A DNA stretch of 64,000 nucleotides from Burhinus oedicnemus (taxonomy: Eukaryota > Chordata > Aves > Charadriiformes > Burhinidae), in NCBI GenBank assembly GCA_008921705.1, contig VFFE01007738.1, positions 62,001 through 126,000 of the forward strand, given 5' to 3'. The translations under genes were made by a program, and so were the position numbers. The first letter of the stretch is position 1. The number at the start of each line of letters is the position of its first letter. The notes below the pieces were generated by a model. That model was not told the origin of the DNA, did no database searches, and saw nothing but the letters and a program-made list of their open reading frames with translations. Shown here piece after piece: positions 26,239 to 39,057 of the stretch.

Positions 26239-26773
26239 ATGAATTCAGACTCTGATTATGTAAGAGAAGGTTTCATAATATATTTATTTCCAGAGTCCCT
26301 TTATTACAAGGATTTCTTTTCTTTTGGCTAGTGCTCCCAGTTTCACCATTGAGTAGGACACAGGGTATTTATAGCTATGTAGATAGCTAGGATCCCTGCT
26401 AGATCCCTCTTCTACTAACCCTTCAACATAAAAGGGATGAAAAGCACACCAACGCAGTGCCTGGCCAAAGCTCGCTTCACTTCTCCAGCCCCAGTCTTCA
26501 CTCCAGACAGCTAAGGGGAAACTTGAGTCATCCAGAAACATGCACAGGTGACCCGTGAACACAGTACGTCTACCAAAAAGGTTGCCACACACTGGGTGCC
26601 TAAAAGCCACAACAATCACGTGGCACAAGAGGAAAGCAAGAGAGATTGAGGCCATCCCTGCTCCCTGTAACAGCAGAAAACATGCTATGTCCTGTGCCCA
26701 GGAGGCTTCTGTGTCAGGAGGGTCTGGGTCATCTTGGGGACGGCTGGGATGGAGGTGGAGTTGGAGATACACT
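26239..26773 (-). other. LTR-like segment of uncertain nature
   Basis: On the minus strand a TATA-like CTATAAATAC lies at 26365-26374 and AATAAA follows about 65 bp downstream (26300-26305), with another at 26283-26288. The pairing resembles the promoter and poly(A) signal of a compact retroviral LTR. The 7-bp word CAATAAC occurs at 26232-26238 and again at 26774-26780, which could be a target duplication. However, the ends just inside are not TG...CA. The 162-codon minus-strand frame (26284-26772) spans the segment but has no recognisable domain. Confidence 0.25.
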
Positions 26774-29700
26774 CAATAACGCAACAAAAAAGCCTGCTAT
26801 GAAGGGCTCTCCTGAGACACTACAGCATTATTGTTATGCTCAACCTATACTTCCTCCAAGTAATTAATAAGCATTAATTAGTAATATACATAACATGATA
26901 TTTCCATTATAATAATCAACTGTATTAATAATTAAACTTTATTGGCATTCTTATTTAATGTAAATAGTACAGGAAATATTACTTAGTTGAGATATTTGCA
27001 TGCCTGGATAGTTCCACCCAGGACAACTTTACAACTGTCTTGACTCAAACTAGGCACTAAAGCAATTATTTTTTTTAAAATAATCAATGCATTACTTTAA
27101 GACACATAGCTGTAAAACAGATTAAGGCAATCCTAAGTCTAGAAGACATGGGGTAACTTGGCCCTCTGGTCTTTGTGCAAAACCTTACCCTGCATTATAA
27201 ATACACAACTCCTGTTGCAAATAGCAGAGTTAAACATGTTCTTTGCAAAGTCTGCAGCAGCTGGACGATGGAAAGGTCAAGCATGTGTGCAGTGGGTCTT
27301 ACTAAAAGGTCACAAGAGATGCAAATATGAATCACCTTTAGCATGGTCCACACCATTTCTCCCTTTGGAAAATGTGCACTAAGTCCCTCTGGCCCAACCT
27401 CTCCCTTCCTCCCTGAGCGCCAAGAGAGCAGGATGAGCAGTGGGTCCACTTCTCTGGTGGCTCTCCCCACATGGCAGTGCTCAGAGAGGCGTCTCCTGCC
27501 AGGACAGGCTGTGAGGAGGGTGGTACAGCACAGCCAGGTCACATTGGGCACACAAAAACATTACAGGAGTGATGTACACAAGTACATACAGGAGTAGGCT
27601 AGATGTCTGTATGGTTGGGTGACCCGGAGCAGCATGTGACAAAGTCTGAGCTCGTCCCTGGGCATGGCCAAAGTCACCATCAGAGCGTAGCCGTGGCTTG
27701 GAGCTGCTCTCCTGGGGACATTCTCCCAGCAAATCCGTGCTAATTCTGCGGTCAGGCATTACCTTCTGCATCCTGTTCTGCCTGGCATAAAGACCACTCA
27801 CTGCACCAACTTTATTGTCCCTCCTGCCTGGCGATCACCACCTCCCCAGCTCTGCCAGAGCAGTTCATGTGAAACACTTCTTATTCCAAGCATTTCTTAA
27901 TCCATTTCCTTGCTCCAGGAGAGGTCTGTCAGGCCAAGTCAAACCACCCTTTAGACATGCTGAAGCTCAGCGAAGCAGAGCAGGGAACGCCCACACAAAC
28001 TACACCGCTGGTGGGAAAGAGCAGCTCAGGCATCCGCATCGCCAAATGACATAGCTCCGCGCTGATGGGAAAGCCCGTCAAAAGCTCAGAGTGGGAAAGC
28101 ATAACATCTAAGAAGGTCTTCTGTTACTGAGAGCACTCTTTGCAAAACATCTTTCATGTTTGTTTTACTGGAAATTCTTTGTGAGAGAAAATGCCTTTGG
28201 AAGCAGCTGATGCCTTCTGGTCTGTTTAATCCTGCTCAGTGCTCTGTAAGTACTTTTTCTACTGAACAAATTGTTTGTGCACCTATTTGAAGATTAATCT
28301 CTATATGAATAATTGTGAACTGACTACCTTTTTAAGGTAGACAGAACTAAATAAAATATCTAGGTATATACTGCACAATCATATATATAAAATAAACTAG
28401 AATGGTTGCATTGGATCACAGAGAGTTATAGAAATAAACAAAAAATCAGCCCCACCCTGTTAATTAGAGAACATCACCAATAAACCAAGGTGGCAAAAAA
28501 CCATATTTGTATAAAATTTGTTTAAATCTCAACAAACAACAGTGTACAATAGAAAAAATTAGCATATTTCCAAAACATCTATTTTCCAAACTAGCTGTTG
28601 ATCTGTTCTCTAGAGCAGGGCACTTGAGAGACTGGAAGGAAAAGGCTTTTTTTCACTGAGAACGTAGTGGAACATTTCTGGCCACCTCCAAGCCCAGAGG
28701 TTGGGCAAGAAGGCAGCTGAACCAGAGGTGATTCTTCACCCTTCCCTCCCAGCAATCTCCCCGTGCCTCCCTTGTGCTGTTCCTGCCCCTGTACCTGCAG
28801 CCGCACACCCAGCAGCAGTGGTGAGCACCGGGGCTGGAGCTCAGCCATGGCTCTGCACCTCAGTTTCATCCCATTGCCCACCGACGGCAGAAAAGCCATT
28901 TATCCTTATGGTCCACACTCAGCCAACAAACACGCAGCGACCACACGTGGCTCACAAGTCAGCTGGACGTGGAGCTTAATTACATTAGGCTAGATGGAAA
29001 CCCAGGCCATTTCTATGAGGTCTTTTCAGCGGCAGAGACAGCCACCCCACATGTAATCACGGCTACACAAATTTTTTATTGAATAAAGCCCTCGAAGATA
29101 AACAACTTTGCTATTAGTGCAGTGCAATGAAAACAAAATCGATGGCAGATGGTTGCCAATGTGTCTTGTTCAGACACTTCAGATAAACATAGGGAATGGC
29201 AGAGAGACACAACAAGTGTAAAACAAAAATTGGTGGAAATGAACCATGTTGCGGAATTGCCCCTCTCTTACAGACTGCTTTTAACCATGCGAAAGCCAAG
29301 GTAGTTGGAGTTTCTGCTTCCTCTACTCTAAAAATTTTGTTTAAATGTATACTACAATCTTTACATACAAAATAGAAAGCCCCAATAAAGTAAAAAAAAA
29401 TTGAATATAGAAGCCTAGAAACATGAAGTAGAAGTATAAGATTATATGCCTCCTGCACAGAAAAGGAAATAATAGAGAAAAGCCTATTATTATTGTAAGA
29501 GTTTATTAGTGTCATGTAAAACACTAGGCATGTGGTTTTGAGTTGTCTTGTCCAGTTGTTTGGACATATATTTTAAACAACAGTCCTGAAATTAGAGCAG
29601 AATGGAAAAATAACTATTTTTGCAAGCATCTCACACAAACAAAGACTAGCTGCACTGAAGGGCAGCATCTCTTATTGATTTCTTTTATATTTCATTGAAA

Positions 29701-31047
29701 GCAAAATCCACTTACCTTTGTTAATAAGGAGATCATAAAAGACAAGAATATATGATTTAATATTTGTGTGTGTGTGTCTATGCACATTTAAGTGCTGATT
29801 TTATTTCAGTGTTTTACCATCAGCTGTCTCAGTATTCCAGCAAGTCATGGTCAGCTCAGCCAAAAGCTGCCTGTGATAGGAATTGTGAGGAGTTCCAGGC
29901 TAACAACGTGCTGTGTAACAACACATTTTCTTTTATCAGTTTTAAAATGGCTTTTTTTCAATTTCACAGTAAGTTGCCTTGTTCTTCTACTACAGAGTTG
30001 AATAGAAGTGCTATTCTTGTACCAGGCGTTACATAATTTTGTCAAATCTCTTCTTTAAACTAGATGGGTCCTACTGTTTTCAGAATCTGCTACATTCATT
30101 TTCAGCTTTAATTGCATCTGTCAAGCAAGTTTCCAGATATTGATCAAAGTCCTCTTTGAGCAGCTTTTCTTCCTGTAACTCCAGTGTCCAGCACCGAGGA
30201 GAGAAAAGGCACATGAGGAGATCTAGAAGTACTGCTCCTTCATTTTCCTCTTCATCACCCCTCCTAGCTTGGAAGGGGTGGGGGGAAATCCCATCAAAAT
30301 ATCCTAGTTGCTCCACTGCCCCATATTTTTATGAGAACAGAACAAGGCTTAGAGGGATCCTTTTTGCACCACTGCTGTCTGACATCTGTGCAGTGCCATC
30401 CGCAGAGGTGGCACCCCGTGGGGCTGCTATCAGCCCTAGGCTGTGGCAGGGACTGTCACGACCCACTTCTGGCTTCAGACTCCTCCCCACTGTGGAAAAG
30501 GATGGGGCAAGACAAGGATTTATTGTCAAGAGACGAGCCAGAAATTTGTGGCAAGTGGTATGTTTGATCATATGTCAATGACAAAAAATCAATGATAGTG
30601 ATAAAACAATGAAGGAATGAGAATGCAAGGCAAATAATTAGGTACACAAAAAAGACAAGACCCTTATTGTGAACAGTAAAAAAATATATCTCTATTACAG
30701 AGAACTGCTCATTTCTCACAAAGCACCGTGCATTCTTACCATCACTCTTTCATTAAAATCTGCTCAGGTGATATAGACCCCCAGACCACCTGCAAACTAC
30801 GTACTATGCCTTGCAGCTACTAGTTGTCTTGAGGACTCAACCTGGGGAACATCAGAGCAGGCTCAATGCTACCATTTACTGAAATAGGGTCTCTGCTGGT
30901 TGAGTTTCTACTTCATAGTTGAATAAAGGGCAGGAGTGCCTGCAATTCCCCACTACACCAAGAGATACTAGTGCAGTTCCCCAAACCAGCATGATGCTCT
31001 AGATGGAGGAAAACTCTTGGAAGAAAATACATATCTTTCAGGAAGAG

Positions 31048-31097
31048 TTTTCATAAAATTGGGGTTTTTTCCATAAAATTTTGGGATTTTTTTTCCC
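31048..31097. repeat. Imperfect tandem duplication, T/A-rich
   Basis: Two successive units of about 24 bp share the order CATAAAATT, then GGGG or GGGA, then a T-run ending in CC. It is a low-complexity local duplication. Confidence 0.65.
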
Positions 31098-32486
31098 CTC
31101 CCAGTGCTACCCCAAAGCCTGCAAAAGCTGGAAGAGATGACTGACCATCCTTCCTCTCCTAGTGATGCTTTCCTTATCTCAGGGGATTTTATTTTTTTAT
31201 TTTTTTATCACTACTAAAACAAATTAATCAATTAAACCAAAGCTTCAAGACAAAATTGCTAACCACCTTGTTAGGGAAAGTTATCAATTGCTGGTAAAAA
31301 CTTCTCTTTTTTTTTTTTCTCTTGAAGAAGACAGGACTGCTTATGTTACAGCTGTACCAGTGAATCATTACTACTTCCCCTTTGTTTATGTCACCTTCAA
31401 AATCAGCGTGACTGTTTTTCCTACCACACACTTGATTACTAGCAGCATTTATGCTGAAATTTTCTGTGCCTTTTCCTCTTCCCATTCATTAGTCTGAGTG
31501 TAGCCTGTTTTACTCTTCATGATGCTATGAAGTGCTACCAGCTATCATGAGCAGCTAAGAAAATAACAGACTTTACTTTTTAATTCATTTGCAATGACAA
31601 AATGTAGTATTTTCTGGCCAGATTGAAAACCAGAACTTTTGAAAATGTTGCAGAATCAAGGGGTTGAATTATTTCTAGCTGAACAAGATATTTTCCTTTT
31701 TTTTACAGAAATATCATAAATTAATGTGCTTTCAGTACTGTCTATTTAAAACAATGTAGTGATTTTGACGAAATCAAAGGAGAGTTTGGAAAGTGAAGCA
31801 TTTTACTTTGAAAAATGTTGAAAGAACCCTTGTGACAAATGGTTTTGATTATTGTTTCAAATCTGTAAAATAACAAAAGCTCACAAAATATCACAGTATC
31901 TTTTTAGTTTTACTTTTTTTCCCAAGCCATTTTTCCACTTTTTTCATTCAAAACACGCCCTATAACTCTGTTTCTATATTCTTATCCATACAAATGTTTA
32001 TTTTTCCAGATCTATTCTTTGCTGATCTGTTTTAGCTCCTGGCTGTTGAGAGAAGCAGAGAGTAGATATGGACACCAAATAAAAAGCAGGGGCTCAATAA
32101 CCTTATCAAAAAAAACTAATTAAAATTGTTTTCAAACCTTCACTCAGCACTGTTTTTTGTAAGACAGTGATAAAAGAAATCAAAGTTAAGCTGATGCTAG
32201 TCACAAATATTTTTATGCTAGAGCACTGATATCATCAGTTCCTGCAAGTGAAGTAACTGTGGTTTGAAAAGTCCATGGTCTGTGACAGAAGCTTCTTGTT
32301 TTTTCTTTTCTAGGCGAAACATTTTTCCCCAGCATCTCATTCTTCAAACTACTGAAAAATTGCATTATGCTTTTTTTCTTAAGTTATAAATGTATTACAA
32401 CTGATATTCTGCCAGAGAGAACTTTAAACCCCACACATCTTAAATATAGATCAAAACCTTTACCTTTCTCAAATAATATTCATTCT

Positions 32487-32518
32487 GTTGGACTATCAAG
32501 TTGTTGGACTATCAAGTC
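32487..32518. repeat. 16-bp perfect tandem duplication
   Basis: GTTGGACTATCAAGTT is followed directly by GTTGGACTATCAAGTC. The two units differ only in the last base, which suggests a recent local duplication. Confidence 0.9.
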
Positions 32519-34451
32519 TAATTGTCTTTTGCTTTCCTAGGTGATCTTGCATCTATATTGTCAGGTCTCATAACGAGGGGTCAGAGCAGATACTAAGAAG
32601 TTCTACTTAAAACTTAGACTTTCTGCCATGAAGCCTGTCCTGCTTTTGTACCCACAAACATCTATGGCTGCAGCCTATCTGCTTGCTATCCTGAGAAATG
32701 CAAACTTTGCAAACTGCCATGGGAGCCTGTTTCAAGAAAAGCCCAGAAACAGTGTTTTTTAAGAAGCTTAGGAATAACCCTGTAGGCTCCACAGAGCAAG
32801 CTTGGAAGGTGATTTCAAAAATCACAGCAAAGCACAATTGAGGACATCTGAATGAGGTTTGTAGAAGCAAATGCCTCCTTTAGAGTATTTTTTTTTTCTA
32901 ATTCTGCACCTGGTTACAACAGCAATATCCTACTAAAGTCAATGGAGTTTAACAAAAGAATTAAACCACAGCATTTTGAATAAAATAGTGCATAATTCAG
33001 TACTATCCGAGAGAGATTGAATGCATCAGTACATTTCTGAACATATAAATGTGTGGTCTACTTTTAACAGACTACACTTTGCATTTAAATTATTTTATCC
33101 ACTTCAGTACTTTGGGCCCGGTTCCTCTTTTGTCTGTTTTTATTCAATGAGACCACTTGAATAAAAATACAGATTCGGTGACACTGAAAAGTATTGTGAA
33201 TTTCTATTCATTTTGCAGAATTTTGATGTCAGAACACACCTCAGCTTATTTCTCAAGGTGTTTTCGAAGTGAAATGACTAGAAAAAACCCTTGCTAAGAC
33301 TTTAATAAGAGCAAACTCTCGTTCCTTGTTACTCCCCATAGCAGTAACTTTTTTGTGACTGCAAATTCTTAACAGTTTTCTTGGTTTATTGTCTATAGCC
33401 CTATTATCTTTACAGAAGCTACAGATCTCATTAACTCGGCGTATAAGACTTATCTCTTCTTATTTTTTTAAGTTGTCTGTGTGTAAATATTACTGTCCCT
33501 GGAGGAGAACAGAATTGCTTGTGTTGAATTTAGTGCATCCATAACTCCTTCAGCTTTGTATTGGAATAAACACAGAAGTAAAATTCATCTTTCAAAGCCT
33601 TTACTGCCTGACCAGGCTTGGAGGAGAGGGCATGGGGTGGGCGGGATCCTCCTCACATAATTTTTCGTCTGCTCTCTTTTCTTTTTTTCTTGTATTTGTC
33701 CATTTGCTTTCTCCTACTTTCTTCAGGCAGTCGGTGGTGGTCGGAGGCAAAGGTTCACCTGGTGCTCTGAGGTAGCAAAGAAAATGCCTCAAGTGCTGGC
33801 TACTGCAGTTTCTTCTCCCATCAGAGCTGAGAAAGGCATGACTTTGGTGACTTTGGGGCTTTACAGTGCTCCGTGGCCTTGGTTCACCTCCTTGTATCCT
33901 CCAGGTGAGTGCATTTCAGCCATGCCCAAGGAGCTGATGCTGCCCACAGCGAGGAGATCTCCCCTGAGTTCTGGGAACATAGCTGAATGCCTGGAGCAGG
34001 AGGCATCTCACCCCATGCTCCCAGTGTAACTAAGGGAGGGAAACAGGCTCCTCCACACAGGAAGATGTCAAAGCATCTCAGCTGGGAACCTGCAGTGAAC
34101 TGCCGTTCCAAGGCTCAGGTACCGCCTGATGAGGCAGGCAGCCCAGGGACACCACAGACTGGACACCCACAACCTTTCTTCCCTTGTAGGGAACACTGTT
34201 TGATGTGGGTACATACAGTTTGACCTAACCACTGCTTTTAGTCTTGAGGTAACGTTCCAAAAGCCTCTAAGTAGGTTTGCCAGCTCATTTGCCTCAGTAC
34301 ATGCCACACATAACACCAGGGGCTGTTTTTAAGGGTCAGGCTGAGAGCACTGGTGTAGTTCATTTGGTAGCACTTAGACAAGGCAGATGACCTACGGGCA
34401 TGTTGCACTCTTTGGATGCAAAGTCTCCAGTGACTTTTTTCTGTGTCTTTA

Positions 34452-34876
34452 GTGAGAAAAGGTTGAAGGAATTGGAGGGGTTCTTCAGCCTGGAAAAGAC
34501 AAGAATGTGGAGGGAATGGCAGCAGTCTTGCAAAGTGTACAAAACCCTTGAGAGGGAAAGTGAATAAACTCTGCTCAGCGACCACTGCACCAAGAAGACG
34601 CATTAATGGGATTCTGGGGCCAACTGTCGCTGAAGTTTCACTTAGATATCAAGAAACTTTTTCTAATAGTAAGGATCATTAACCACTGGCAACTTTGCCA
34701 GGAATTATTTAGGTACAGTTAATTCTGCCTAGGGACAAAGAGACAGACTGCACAACCTCCAAAGATCCTATTCTACTATTAATTCATTTGGACCAGGCAT
34801 TATGGCTTTTAACGTACAGGGAGTCAGACTGGATGCCTCTTCTGTCCGTTCTGGTCTTTGGCTCTATTTAACTATG
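34452..34876 (+). mobile_element. Diverged CR1 LINE fragment, plus strand
   Basis: The start (GAAAAGGTTGAAGGAATTGG ... TTCTTCAGCCTGGAAAAGAC) follows the avian CR1 3' region in sense orientation. The middle has the eroded AGAAACTTTTTCTAATAGTAAGG block and the end has AGACTGGATGCC...TCTATTTAACTATGG, a worn form of the usual GACTAGATGA...ATTCTATG close. Overall divergence is high, so this is an older copy than the one at 35.0 kb. The minus-strand frames over it (34238-34603) are not genes. Confidence 0.78.
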
Positions 34877-35032
34877 GAAACGAAGAAATCTGTTTCTCAG
34901 TCTGTAATTCAACATAAAACCTGTTTCAAAACCTCATGCCTGCACATAAACTATGGCAGCACCAAGGATACTCAGACAGAGCCTGTCCTGGCTCTTGTTG
35001 AATTGCAGGAACAGTGGCAGAAAAGCAGAAGG

Positions 35033-35528
35033 GCAGAGGCCGGAGATCATCTAGTGCAACCCCTCTGCTCAAGCAGGGTCACCTAGAGCAGGCTGCCCAG
35101 GACTGTGTCCAGACAGCTTTTGAATATCTCCAAGGATGGAGACTCCACAACCTCTCTGGGCAGCCTGTGCCAGAGTTCAACCACCCTCCCAGTAGAAAGG
35201 TGTTTTCCTGTGTTCAGAGAGAACCTCCTGTGTTTCAGTTTGAGCCCATGGCCTCTGGTCCTGTCACTGGGCACCTCTGAGATTAGTCTGGTTCCCTCTC
35301 CTTTACTGTTGCCCCTCACATATTTACACACATTGATAAGATCCCCCCTGGAGCCATCTTATCTTGAGGCTTAATGGTCTCAGCTCTCTCAGCCTCTCCT
35401 CCTGTGTTAGATGCACCCACCCCTTCATGCTTCTTTGCTGGACTTGACTCCAGTATGTTTCTGTCTCGCTTGTACTTGGGAGCCCATCACTGGACCCAGT
35501 ACTCCAGGTATGTCTCACCAGTGCTGGA
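35033..35528 (-). mobile_element. CR1 LINE fragment, minus strand, 3' tip missing
   Basis: This is a well preserved reverse-complement CR1: GGAGATCATCTAGTGCAACCCC, then CTAGAGCAGGCTGCCCAGGA, ACCTCTCTGGGCAGCCTG, a CCTGTCACTGGGC block, and CCCAGTACTCCAGGTATG at the 5' side. It is 5'-truncated after about 500 bp. Unusually it lacks the last 30 or so bases, including the GGTTGGAAGGGACC block and the ATTCTRTG tail, that are normally kept because CR1 priming starts at the 3' end. The four overlapping plus- and minus-strand frames here are repeat accidents. Confidence 0.92.
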
Positions 35529-38500
35529 GACAGTAGCAACGAGAGAAATCATCAAAAAAAATGTAAAGTCGATCTGAAGTCCAAGGAGAGACTAATTTGT
35601 ATGAGGCTGCCACAAGTGTCCTGCTTACTGCATGAGATCAATCAACAAGATTTAGCTGTGATGATATCATGTTTCTAAAGATACCTTTCTCCAGCTGAAT
35701 ATGTTATTATTCACTAGCCTGAAGGAGAGTGAGATAAACTTCACTGATATTTCAGAAAACTTTCTCTTTTCTGAGAAGGCAATTTTTTTAAAATTATTTT
35801 TTTATTAAATGAGCTTCCTATTTTTTTCTGAACTTACCAGGGGCATTATTAAAAAAACCACTTAACAGACACACATTACTTGAAAGGAAATCTTGCTCCT
35901 CATCCCATATTGAATGAACCATACAATCAGCCACTAAACTGCAGTATCTTGCCCAGGGATATTTTATTTTGTATATAATACCTCACTGCAAGAACACCTT
36001 CCTCTTCCCCATCCCATGAACGCTCAGAGACTTTTTAGGAATTTGTAAACCACTTACAATTGAAATGGCAAAATGAGTTCCTAAATGATGAGAGCTGGTT
36101 GCAAAAGAATACCCAACAGTTCCTAAAGAACAGGAAGAGGATCCCAAAAGCATATAGATGCTTATAGCATGCAAGTGCTTTAGACAATCCGTTTTTTAAA
36201 TTAGACAGGAATGTTTAATTTTCCTGCAAGGATAAAACATTTTTTATGCTGTCAACCCAACATATGAGCTATAAAAATAATAGATATTCTGTCATCCTAT
36301 CTGGCTACGCCCCAAAACACAAGGGTTTTAAGAAGAAAGGTACTTGGAACTAGGCCACATGTTTGGTATGAACATCCTTCAAGACCCAAAATATGCTTAT
36401 GAAAGAAATCCAGAAGGAATTGAAATACTGTAGAGCATTTTATAATTCCATTTATGCCCTCTTAAAAAACAAATTGTTCTGAATTACTGCTAATTCAAAC
36501 CACTCCTTAACAGGAAAGCTTTATTATTTTGAGAAAAGAACATTCACCCATAAAACAAATAAAATACCTGCAGTAGAACACTATCCAAGAAAGCAGGCAG
36601 TGTATTAAGCTTCTCCCTAAAGAGTGAATAGTGTATTTTAAATGATTTACCAGAGCCCTTTTTCTCCATCCTTCCACTCTCCTCCTGTGTCACCCTCCTT
36701 GCATGCCCTGTGTCCCAGCTCAGGTAGCTGGGCAGAGCACACTGCTCCTGGAGGGATGCTGGTAGATAGGATTGAGAAGGGTCCCAAGAGGCGACCCGTG
36801 AAGGTGCTCAGGACGTCAAGCGTGTTACCCTTGACCCAAAGCCCTCTAGATAGGCTTTGCTCAGGCAGCAGCTTGGCTACACTTGCCCACACAGTTCCTG
36901 CAGAGATCCCGTAGCTGCAGAAGGGTAATGTGCTCCCGCATCTCCGAAGAGTCCCAAGCTGGGTAAGGCACCTCCTTTGGAATAACTGAACTCTACCCGA
37001 TCATTCCTGGGAGCTGCAGTTTCTCTCAAGCCCCTGCTTGCGTTGGCAGCCGCCTGCTGTGTATGCTTTTCTCTCTCAAGTGCTGCAGCTACCACACACA
37101 CAGCACAGAGACTGTACCTGGTCATTTAGCACAAACGAATGTGAGATTTGCATGAACACACAATCAGGGCAGGTGGGTTATCTTGCCAAAAGCTAGATAT
37201 ACATAATATACAACCTATGTAGTCATCTAGATTTCCTTTGTAATTAAAGGAGAGGAATGTATGCTTCTCAGGTATGAGCTACATAATATATTTTAGTCAT
37301 CTGCATTAAGATTAAATGCATAATTTCTTAAAGTACCTTTTTTTCCTTTACTTACCATAGAAGGAGTCCAGGTGACTAAGTCAGATGCTAAAAAGTTATC
37401 TGAGATTAATCCCACCCATTCTATCCTGCTGGAGCGCTAACAAGTCTTTGTATACAAAAAACACGGTGGCTACTTGCATGTACATTATTATCTTGCATAT
37501 CACTGCTAATGAGGAAAAGATTTGCTTAAAAAGAACAGGAGGGGACATTCATTCTTTAGCATTCATTCATCCATCCATTATCACTAATCACAATCACTAG
37601 CCTGGCAGCCATACATTTGTCTGAAACATTATTTCTTACACAAATGTGTAATTCGTTTCTGGAAAGGCAAAATTAACCCTGAGGGAAAATACATAGCTTA
37701 TGCCTCATTTGTATCCAGTGACAGCCTTCCAAAAGCCGGGGCTGCGTAAGCACAGTGCATTAAGTGGATAACAGAGGTCACTTTGAACAGCTACTCATTA
37801 CTCTGGGATGAAAGGGCCACTGGTATTATGCAGGTCACTTCAAGCAAATGCCAGTAGAGCCAGTCTACACTGCGGTATGTTTCCTTATATGTCACAGGCA
37901 AAGTATTTTAGGAAGGTTCTGGCAATTTTCACATTTTATTATTGGAACCCATTTTGCCCTCTTTGGATTGTGGAGTCAGCTGCTCTAGCTATCATCCATC
38001 ACATTATATAGGTTTCAGCAAAAGCCATAAAACTCACGGTGACATTTTTGTATTTCAGTGCCCAACACTTCAGACTCTTCCAGGCTAGGAGGGAGTGAGT
38101 GGTTCGTCCCAATGCCATACTCTCTCTTCATATGATCCAACTCTCAGTTTCAGTCCTGAAAGGGCTGCCAAAAATTTAACATCATTTTACATCTTTCTAT
38201 TTAAACATCTCTGAGAGAGACTACAGCATGTGGGATGGCAGGCCTATTTAATAAAGGGGATGTGGAAAAGCAAATGGGGAGAGGAACAAAAAAGAAAACT
38301 CTCTGGAGTTATTTTTAAACTTTGCATGTTTCTGAACATGTTCAAAGGTCTGGGTGTTACTCTGGACTGCAAGGAGATAGAGCACAGGGAAGTGCTCTTC
38401 TGGCAGGATGACCGAAGGCACAGGAGTTCTCTGTTCACATCCATCCACTTTTTCTTTCCACAAATACAGAGCAGAACAGTTTGCCCACCCACCACATTGT

Positions 38501-39045
38501 ACTGTACAAGGAGAAAGAAACGTTGTTCTAAAGTAGCCTTTTTCTGTTTCTTAAAGTATTCACCCTGCCCATACCTCACACTCAGCCGCAAGGGGAATCA
38601 AGCTACTTCACTCCTCCACAACCAAAAGACAAGCTATGGAAGTAAGGCTTGAGGAAGGCTTAACATAAGGCAAATATCTTCATAGGGAGTGGTATGAAAT
38701 CACAATCCTCCTGTGCACACACAGGGATTTTACTACATATATATCTGACTGGTAAAATAGAAAGGACATGGGTGAAACACAGGTGCTGCTGAGGAGATAC
38801 CACCCCCACCAAATTTCAAAAAGCCATGCTCTTCTTTAGAGGGTAGAAGTCACCTGATGATGCTATCCCTCACGGTATCTTGTTCCCCACATCCTTATTT
38901 TATTGTTATTGTATACACCCTTCATATTGCATTGGTAAGAGCAAACCCCAAAAGTGCAAGAATTCTGGAAAACACATTCACTTTTGTTTAAAGTCTTCTC
39001 AAAAATGCCAACTTGCCAAGCCAACATGTTAAGGTGGACTTCGGA

Positions 39046-39057
39046 GCCCTCTAGTGG
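39046..39057 (-). promoter_or_regulatory. CTCF-like core motif, minus strand
   Basis: The minus strand reads CCACTAGAGGGC, an exact match to the vertebrate CTCF core consensus CCASYAGRKGGC, and the next bases (TC) and preceding bases (AG) also fit. CTCF sites of this type often mark insulators or loop anchors in vertebrate chromatin. Motif presence alone does not prove binding. Confidence 0.45.

Larger units (their letters stand above)
26781..34451. other. Unique non-coding DNA
   Basis: No gene is supported in about 7.7 kb. GC-richer patches at 27340-27800, 28700-28990 and 30150-30560 carry overlapping frames on both strands (up to 141 codons) without recognisable domains. A short TG repeat lies near 29764-29777. 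Poly-T and A/T homopolymers are common at 31080-31320. Two local duplications are listed separately. Confidence 0.55.

Noticed and set aside
26284..26772. 162-codon minus-strand frame
   Set aside because: No recognisable domain and two plus-strand frames overlap its right half; kept only as part of the uncertain LTR-like segment.
30454..30720. Possible LTR end starting TGTCACGACCC with a minus-strand AATAAA nearby
   Set aside because: No matching 5-bp duplication and no credible second end were found within about 1.2 kb.
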